From the IMG/VR virus record IMGVR_UViG_3300028920_000174, positions 1 through 35,452 of that record: a DNA stretch of 35,452 bases; one strand, written 5' to 3'. Source of the DNA: a virus. The notes under the pieces are model-generated. The model saw nothing but the letters and a program-made list of their open reading frames with translations. It searched no databases and had not been told where the DNA came from. Positions 30,964 to 35,452 of this stretch are shown piece after piece (positions within the stretch are counted from its first letter, which is position 1; each line of letters opens with the position of its first letter). The translations under genes and the position numbers were made by a program.

Positions 30964-31291
30964 GCGATCTTCTCCTGTGGGGGCAGCCCTGGCCCGAAGA
31001 GGGGAGGTAACGGCAAGTAACGCCCCTCTTGGAGCCGGAGCGGGCGATCTTGTGGGAGTTGACGGAGAGCTTCTCAGGTGGCTCATGGAACTCGCGGAGA
31101 TGAGCAGTGGCGAGATGGCGAAGGCGACGGGAATGTCCGGCGGGTACGTCCGGCAGGTGCGGCTGGGCAAGCGGTGCCGCGTCAGGAGGGAGTTCCTGCT
31201 CAGGGCAGGGAACGAGCTCGGCCGGCGATTCGGCGAGCCCGGGCGACTGGCGACAGCATTGACCGCGCGGATCGAGACAACCGGACGGTAG
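30950..31291 (+). CDS. HTH regulator (Cro/CI, XRE-like)
   Basis: The protein has 113 residues from ATG 30950, 14 bp inside the integrase gene; a GTG at 31052 could give a shorter form. After a low-complexity start, residues about 38-95 form a five-helix XRE-type DNA-binding domain (LLRWLMELAEMSSGEMAKATGMSGGYVRQVRLGKR). The recognition helix would be GGYVRQVRLG. There is no obvious cleavage or dimer domain, so it resembles Cro more than CI. It could control the switch and bind the palindromes noted at 7436 or 29375. Confidence 0.7.
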   Translation: MKRSERSSPVGAALARRGEVTASNAPLGAGAGDLVGVDGELLRWLMELAEMSSGEMAKATGMSGGYVRQVRLGKRCRVRREFLLRAGNELGRRFGEPGRLATALTARIETTGR

Positions 31292-31295
31292 TGAC

Positions 31296-31589
31296 ATGGC
31301 TGCGACCACAAACAGGGGGCCGCGATGGGAATCAGAGTTCGGCAGATGGGTGGCGGAATACGGGGTGAGCGCGATCGTCGAGGCGCTGGCGAACGACCCA
31401 CAACTGCGCGTGACGAAGCATGCAGTCTACGAATGGCTGCGCGGCCACGCTCCTCACCCGGACCGTGCCCGCGCACTGGTACGTCTGTCCCGGGGGCGCC
31501 TCACGCTGGAGGCGATTTACCAGCATGTCAGAGAAGAACGCGAACGACTGAGACGCGAATCAGAGAAGCGCGAGGCTGCGCATCGCTGA
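31296..31589 (+). CDS. Small putative DNA-binding regulator (paralogue of the gene at 22994)
   Basis: The protein has 97 residues from ATG 31296, 4 bases after the previous stop. The core is WESEFGRWVAEYG..., HAVYEWLRGH, RARALVRLSRGRLTLEAIYQH, then a highly charged helix (REERERLRRESEKREA). About two thirds of residues match the late-region copy at 22994, and the DNA is also alike around HAVYEWLRGH, so the pair arose by duplication or exchange. The early position, after the XRE regulator, fits a repressor or antirepressor. The charged tail is unique to this copy. Confidence 0.7.
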   Translation: MAATTNRGPRWESEFGRWVAEYGVSAIVEALANDPQLRVTKHAVYEWLRGHAPHPDRARALVRLSRGRLTLEAIYQHVREERERLRRESEKREAAHR

Positions 31590-31614
31590 TCGCAGAGGCG
31601 AAGGAGGCACGACG

Positions 31615-32100
31615 ATGACCCCGACAAGACTCAGAGAACTGCTTGAGCGGTTCTGGCCCCGGATCACCGCTGGCGATCCAGAGTCCATCGCCAGGCGCGA
31701 TGCTCTCCGAGAGGCATGGAGGTATCTCGGAGAGTCAGGTGTTCTCGATGCGCGCGTCGTCGGAATGGCAGATGCCGAGAGCGACGCGACTCCCGTGCTC
31801 GTGATGGACCAGGCGTGGGAGGCGGCGGTCTGCCGCATCGCCGGGCTGTCGCCCGAGTTCACGACGAAGGCGCATGCGCTTGCCTACTACGGCAACATCG
31901 CCCGGCCCCATACGCGGGACTTCGACCGTTGGTGGAGCGGGCTCGAGACGAAGCTCCTGCCGATCGCCTCAGCGCTGCTTTCCCGGCAGGTCTACGTCGT
32001 GCGGTCCGAGCAGGCCGACGATGAGGAGGCTGAACAGACGGCGGACGCCGTTGCCGTGACGGCCTCGCGCCTGGACGAGGAGGAGATCGGGGATGTGTGA
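31615..32100 (+). CDS. Hypothetical early protein
   Basis: The protein has 161 residues, with AAGGAGG before ATG 31615. The N-terminus is helical and basic (TRLRELLERFWPRI). The middle has YYGNIARPHTRDFDRWWSGLE; the C-terminal 30 residues are acidic (QADDEEAEQTADAVAV). No catalytic motif is recognised. It is soluble by composition and sits in the early operon, overlapping the small membrane protein that follows by 8 bp. Confidence 0.6.
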   Translation: MTPTRLRELLERFWPRITAGDPESIARRDALREAWRYLGESGVLDARVVGMADAESDATPVLVMDQAWEAAVCRIAGLSPEFTTKAHALAYYGNIARPHTRDFDRWWSGLETKLLPIASALLSRQVYVVRSEQADDEEAEQTADAVAVTASRLDEEEIGDV

Positions 32101-32218
32101 GAGTGCCCGAGAGTCAACGGCCCGGTACCTGATCCGCATGGGGATCCTGCTCTTCAAGACGATCACGATCTGCGTCCTGATTGTCGCTGCCCTGATGTGC
32201 TTGGGACCAGCGGAATAG
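32093..32218 (+). CDS. 41-residue single-span membrane protein
   Basis: ATG 32093 lies 9 bases after AGGAGG (32078-32083), inside the end of the preceding gene, and the frame ends with TAG at 32216-32218. Residues about 12-38 form one hydrophobic helix (YLIRMGILLFKTITICVLIV) with two Cys near its end. The strong ribosome binding site and the clear membrane helix make it more than chance. Such mini-proteins in phage early operons may be exclusion or holin-like peptides. The next gene starts 6 bases later. Confidence 0.5.
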   Translation: MCESARESTARYLIRMGILLFKTITICVLIVAALMCLGPAE

Positions 32219-32223
32219 CGGCG

Positions 32224-32568
32224 ATGACACGACCCTGCGATCGGGACTGCCCTACGAAGCGTGAGCGCTCGAGGAGCGCGAGCGAGAATCGAACGACAGT
32301 GCGGGCGTTCCGGCTGACTCGCCCGACAATGGAGGAGCTTCGAAAGGAGGCGGGTCGGCCCAAGCAGCGCCAGGCTGAACGCGACCATGCGAAGCTCCTC
32401 CGTCTCCACGGTGAGATGGTTGGCAAACGCTGCAGGACCTGCAAGCACCTAGTCTGTCACTGCCACGCACATCGGTACTACAAGTGCGAGCTCGCGCACA
32501 TCAGCGGCGGCGCAGCGACGGACTGGCGTGTTCGCTGGCAGGCATGTGGACGCTACGAGGAGGTGTGA
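32224..32568 (+). CDS. Cys/His-rich phage protein, predicted zinc-binding
   Basis: The protein has 114 residues from ATG 32224. The N-terminal half is basic and helical (TMEELRKEAGRPKQRQAERDHA). Residues about 75-112 hold a metal-binding pattern, CRTCKHLVCHCHAHRYYKC, then ATDWRVRWQACGRYEE. Very similar CKxC...YYKC...TDWRV...ACGRYE segments occur in small proteins of many phages, with unknown function. It overlaps no neighbour at its start and runs up to the next gene's ribosome binding site. Confidence 0.7.
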   Translation: MTRPCDRDCPTKRERSRSASENRTTVRAFRLTRPTMEELRKEAGRPKQRQAERDHAKLLRLHGEMVGKRCRTCKHLVCHCHAHRYYKCELAHISGGAATDWRVRWQACGRYEEV

Positions 32569-32573
32569 TCGCG

Positions 32574-33482
32574 ATGCTGGACGGGGCGCGGAAGGCGAAG
32601 GAGAGCTTGGAGTTCGCTCGGGAATGTCACCGGCGTGCTAACGGCGGTGTGTCGCGGCGACACGGGATCGTCCGCGCGCTCGCGAGGGCGATTGCTCCGC
32701 TTCTGATACCGGTGATCGATGCATGCCTCAGGAGTCTGGGGTTCGACCCCGCGGGCGGCGGCATTCTGAAGGGTCCGGAACCCGAAGGTTTCCGGCCGGA
32801 CTTGCCGGGCGAGGTCCGCCTGCCGAAGAGCTCGCCAGCCTCCAGCCCCGAGGCTCCAGATTCCGAAGGCTTGCAGCGTCGGAGGGCGCTATTCGACTGG
32901 AGGAACTCGACACTGCGCGAGGTGCTCAGGGCACACGATCAGAAAATAGAGCAGCTCGCGCTGGAGTATGGGGACAGAACTCCCGGGGTGTTGATAGCTC
33001 AGGCGGGCACGCAGCTGCTCAAGGCGTGGGCCGAAGATCAGTTCGGCGAGGACATCCTCGACTCGCGGCTCGTGCGGGCCGGCAGCGATGCGTGTCTCCT
33101 GGCCGTTCCCTCGAGAGCGTGGGAGGCGTTTGTCTGTGCCGTCAGCGAACTCAACGGCAGCACGAAGAAGGAGGTGAAGGAGTGCTTCCGAAAGCGGATC
33201 GCACATGTGACCCATGAACCTCTCGGATTCGAGCTGTACTGGGCAGGCGCTGAAGAGCGAGCGCAGAAGGTCGCCGGTCTGCTCGGCGTTGAAGTCCCCG
33301 AGCTGATCGCGACGGGCCGCTACACGCCGAACAGCTCGCCGTCACCTGGGCAGACTCATGACGAGAAGTTCTGGTGCTCTGACGGGAGGTGGCAGTACGT
33401 CGGCCAAGCACTCGGGTTGGAGGAGGGCCCGGTCCGGATCGCACGTCTGCATCCCATCCGAGGCGATGTCAATGACTCGTGA
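32574..33482 (+). CDS. Hypothetical early protein, two-part
   Basis: The protein has 302 residues from ATG 32574, 10 bases after GGAGG; GTG 32565 is too close. The N-terminal 60 residues are basic with a hydrophobic helix (IVRALARAIAPLLIPVIDACLRSLGF). A Pro/Ser-rich linker (about 65-100) follows. The rest is globular (FDWRNSTLREVLRAHDQKIEQLALEYGDRTPGVL, DILDSRLVRAGSDACLLAVPSRAWEAFVCAVSEL). No known domain is recognised. It overlaps the RusA-like gene by 11 bp. Confidence 0.55.
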   Translation: MLDGARKAKESLEFARECHRRANGGVSRRHGIVRALARAIAPLLIPVIDACLRSLGFDPAGGGILKGPEPEGFRPDLPGEVRLPKSSPASSPEAPDSEGLQRRRALFDWRNSTLREVLRAHDQKIEQLALEYGDRTPGVLIAQAGTQLLKAWAEDQFGEDILDSRLVRAGSDACLLAVPSRAWEAFVCAVSELNGSTKKEVKECFRKRIAHVTHEPLGFELYWAGAEERAQKVAGLLGVEVPELIATGRYTPNSSPSPGQTHDEKFWCSDGRWQYVGQALGLEEGPVRIARLHPIRGDVNDS

Positions 33483-34119
33483 GCGGCCTATCCAGTTCGT
33501 GGTTGTGGGAGGACCGCACGGCGGACCTACCGAGAACCCCACTTGCTACGTGAGGACGACGCAGCGCGGGAAGTACCAGCGGTGGACGAGGCCCCGAAGA
33601 AGCAAGCGCACGGGCGAGCTCCTCCCGCCGCGACTGACGCAGTGGGCCCGGTATCAGGACTATATCGACCACGTCAGGCGCGAGATGCCAGCGGAGGACT
33701 ACCGCCTACTCGTCGATCACTACTGGCCTCTCGTGGCGGGAAGGGAGGCGAAGCTGGTCCTGGACGTCGTTGTCCAGTTCCGCGGCCGGGCGCATTCGGA
33801 TGCCGATCACGTCGCGAGCACGATCGCGGATGCGCTCTTCCCGGCCCCCCTGCGGAAACGGAAGAAACCGACGCATTCGCGTCGGTTCCGCAGCCGAGAG
33901 ACATATGTGCCGGTCTGGCCGCGTGCCGTGCTCGAGCGCGCTCCTGGGGATCGCGGCGTTCTCGCGCGGACAATCGACTTCCGGGACGGACAGGAGACGG
34001 CGTTCGTCGCCATCCGTATCAAGGGTCCCTACCCGCGCACGGAATGGCTGGACCCGGGGGCGCACGGTTTTCCGCGGGTTGAGCTCCACAGGAGCATCGT
34101 GAAGGAGGACGAGGAATGA
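33472..34119 (+). CDS. RusA-like Holliday junction resolvase
   Basis: The protein has 215 residues; ATG 33472 has GAGG 8-9 bases upstream, and ATG 33466 is an alternative. RusA-type nucleases cut four-way junctions during phage recombination or before packaging. The core is a strand (KLVLDVVVQFRG) followed by HSDADHVASTIADALF, with candidate metal-binding acids Asp110, Asp112 and Asp120, like the DxDN...DAL pattern of RusA, although His replaces the usual Asn. Basic patches flank it (KRKKPTHSRRFRSR). The N-terminus is longer than in E. coli RusA (120 residues). Confidence 0.6.
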   Translation: MTRERPIQFVVVGGPHGGPTENPTCYVRTTQRGKYQRWTRPRRSKRTGELLPPRLTQWARYQDYIDHVRREMPAEDYRLLVDHYWPLVAGREAKLVLDVVVQFRGRAHSDADHVASTIADALFPAPLRKRKKPTHSRRFRSRETYVPVWPRAVLERAPGDRGVLARTIDFRDGQETAFVAIRIKGPYPRTEWLDPGAHGFPRVELHRSIVKEDEE

Positions 34120-34385
34120 AGGTGAGCGCGCCACGTCCGCCGACGCCGGGAACACAGGAGGCGCGGATCCTGGCGATCCTGGAGGACGGTCGACCGCACA
34201 CGCTCTACGACTGGCCGGCCGATGACACCTACACGGGAAGGAACGCCGTGAGCCGCCTGGTGAAGAGGGGATACCGCATCAAGGCGTGGTACGACAGGCG
34301 GCACAAGACGAGACGCGGGAAGATCGTGAAGACGTATCAGCTGCAACTCGAGCAGGCGGAGCTTCCGCTCGAGGCTGCGCGCTGA
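34116..34385 (+). CDS. Winged-helix protein
   Basis: The protein has 89 residues and is coupled by ATGA to the resolvase gene. Residues about 13-75 form a winged helix: QEARILAILEDGRPHTLYDW, TYTGRNAVSRLVKRGYRIKAW, then a wing with basic residues (RRHKTRRGKIVKTYQL). Small phage proteins of this kind bind DNA; a regulatory or recombination-accessory role is possible. It has no other domain. Confidence 0.65.
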   Translation: MKVSAPRPPTPGTQEARILAILEDGRPHTLYDWPADDTYTGRNAVSRLVKRGYRIKAWYDRRHKTRRGKIVKTYQLQLEQAELPLEAAR

Positions 34386-34405
34386 TCTCAGGAGAGGAGG
34401 CAAGC

Positions 34406-34660
34406 GTGGATCACGACGAGTCTCAGGGGCGCCACAGGGAAGCGGGGCTTCACAGACCCCGGCCGACGTCCAAGTTCCGGTCACCCACCGCCTTCCTTTT
34501 CTTGCCGGGCGACACGGTCAAGGACGAGGAAGGCAACCTGGGCAGGGTGAACATGTCGTGCGTGGACGGAGGCGGCCGGCAGTGGTTCTACGTGTTCTGG
34601 CCGCACCTTGGAATCACGGACTGCCGTGGGGAGCAGGATCTCACGCAGATCGAGGACTGA
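34406..34660 (+). CDS. Small hypothetical protein with SH3-like barrel character
   Basis: The protein has 84 residues from GTG 34406, with GGAGAGGAGG upstream. The N-terminal third is polar. The rest alternates strands and turns (FLFLPGDTVKDEEGNLGRVNMSCVDGGGRQWFYVFWPHLGIT), the layout of small SH3-like or KOW-like barrels. No specific family is assigned. It lies between two other small early genes. Confidence 0.5.
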   Translation: MDHDESQGRHREAGLHRPRPTSKFRSPTAFLFLPGDTVKDEEGNLGRVNMSCVDGGGRQWFYVFWPHLGITDCRGEQDLTQIED

Positions 34661-34687
34661 AGCCGTCGCCACGAAAGGGGGCGTGTC

Positions 34688-35080
34688 GTGAGGACACCCA
34701 GTACCAGGCGCTCGGGGAAAGGCGCGATGCGCCCTCAGTCGACGAGCGGCGCGCGCGTTCATGTACGACGGATGTGGCACTACGTCTTCATCATGCTGCC
34801 CCGAGGTGAAGGCGATCTCCTCCTGCGGTGCTGGACGAACGGCGAATCGAAGCGGGTCGCTCGGGCGCTGCGCAGATGGATCAGGTCTGGCGGCGACGCG
34901 GATCTTCCTACGCTCCGCTCGCTGGCGCGGTTCGCCGCCCAGCGGGTCGGAGTGCGCTGCAAGAAGACGATTACAGACTTCGGCGCCATGGGACGCGAGG
35001 AACGCGCCAGTCTTTGTGTCACGGGGGATTCATTCGTGCGTCTCGATGCCCTCCCCCCACGTCCTCGGGGGCAACAGTGA
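34688..35080 (+). CDS. Hypothetical basic protein
   Basis: The protein has 130 residues from GTG 34688, with AAAGGGGG upstream. After a basic low-complexity start, the central part is WHYVFIMLPRGEGDLLLRCWTNGESKRVARALRRWI followed by a helical LRSLARFAAQRVGV. The net charge is strongly positive. The stop TGA overlaps the GTG of the next gene (GTGA at 35077-35080). No family is recognised. Confidence 0.5.
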   Translation: MRTPSTRRSGKGAMRPQSTSGARVHVRRMWHYVFIMLPRGEGDLLLRCWTNGESKRVARALRRWIRSGGDADLPTLRSLARFAAQRVGVRCKKTITDFGAMGREERASLCVTGDSFVRLDALPPRPRGQQ

Positions 35081-35418
35081 GACCTGTCTGGCTCGCATTC
35101 ACGGCCGTGCTTGTCTTCACAGCACAGTTCTCCCGCGCTGGGATTCGATCGCATGTGCTGATCGGCGTGGTGCCGGACGAGATGTGGCAGGTGACGGCGA
35201 ACGCCTGGGAGATCCCGGCATCGCCTGCGGTATCGGACTCCAATGGCATCCTGGTCTTCGAGTTCGACGATGCCGGCCTCGCGCCGGGTCCGATCACGAT
35301 GAGGGTATGCCGCACTACTACCGGCATCGAGATCCTGACGATGATGGAGCCTATCGAGAAGGCGATCGAGTGGGCGTGGTGTTTGGCTCCCGTCTGGCCG
35401 AAGTGGGGGGTCTGGTGA
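35077..35418 (+). CDS. Secreted hypothetical protein crossing the contig end
   Basis: The protein has 113 residues from GTG 35077, which overlaps the previous stop (GTGA). A signal peptide covers about residues 1-20 (RPVWLAFTAVLVFTAQFSRA). The mature part begins with a short beta domain (VLIGVVPDEMWQVTANAWEI..., NGILVFEFDDAGLAPGPITMRVC), similar in feel to fibronectin-like modules of secreted proteins, and ends with a Trp-rich tail. The last 97 bases are duplicated at the window start because of the terminal repeat. It is a possible third envelope-directed cargo gene with the lipoprotein at 1029. Confidence 0.6.
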   Translation: MRPVWLAFTAVLVFTAQFSRAGIRSHVLIGVVPDEMWQVTANAWEIPASPAVSDSNGILVFEFDDAGLAPGPITMRVCRTTTGIEILTMMEPIEKAIEWAWCLAPVWPKWGVW

Positions 35419-35452
35419 TGTGGGGCGAGATGAGCAACCCCTAGTTCGAGTA
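35322..35452. repeat. Right copy of terminal direct repeat
   Basis: It is identical to bases 1-131 except T at 35442 in place of G at 121. The difference lies 11 bases from the contig end, where assembly errors are common, and would turn a Glu codon (GAG) into TAG in the gene that starts at 97. See the left copy. Confidence 0.9.

Overview
The window looks like one complete temperate tailed-phage (siphovirus-type) genome, assembled as a circle. Bases 1-131 repeat at 35322-35452 with one mismatch, so the unit genome is about 35,321 bp and the last genes run into the first. The DNA is GC-rich (about 60-65% by eye). Genes are tightly packed, with ATGA/TGATG overlaps and strong GGAGG ribosome binding sites. 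The host is a GC-rich bacterium that I cannot name. Lipoprotein and signal-peptide genes and GTA-like tail-tip genes would fit a Gram-negative-type host, but this is inference.

There are three transcriptional blocks. (1) Rightward late block, 7544-28111: prohead protease fused to major capsid protein, head completion genes, tail tube, G/G-T chaperones with a -1 slippery site, tape measure, a run of tail-tip proteins, a DUF2163/BR0599-type protein, a large tail hub-like protein, a small putative DNA-binding protein, a gpZ-like protein, a ParB-domain protein, both terminase subunits (GpA type) and a permuted papain-like hydrolase. (2) Leftward block, 7402-2723: a structural protein, the PORTAL, tail/fibre-like proteins, a coiled-coil membrane protein (holin/XhlA-like) and a GH108 endolysin. 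Having the portal and lysis genes on the strand opposite terminase and capsid is unusual. (3) Rightward lysogeny/early block, 28211 through the circle junction to 2768: two membrane-protein cargo genes, a 490-bp regulatory region, a XerC/D-like integrase, two HTH-type regulators, many small unknown or Cys-rich proteins, a RusA-like resolvase, a lipoprotein and a lambda-O-like replication initiator.

The noncoding DNA holds the least conventional signals. A promoter before the first cargo gene sits inside a 10-bp inverted repeat whose right arm covers the ribosome binding site. At 29080-29572 there is a promoter followed by a three-helix RNA-like fold and a GC hairpin, a dif-like site overlapping a second inverted repeat (attP candidate), another promoter, and a terminator-like hairpin directly ahead of the integrase operon. 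A 9-bp palindrome lies at the divergence point between blocks 1 and 2. Iteron-like repeats lie inside the replication gene.

The expected logic is as follows. The integrase and HTH proteins control lysogeny, the replication protein acts on the origin inside its own gene, and the two divergent late operons build and release the virion. The cargo genes could be expressed from the prophage.
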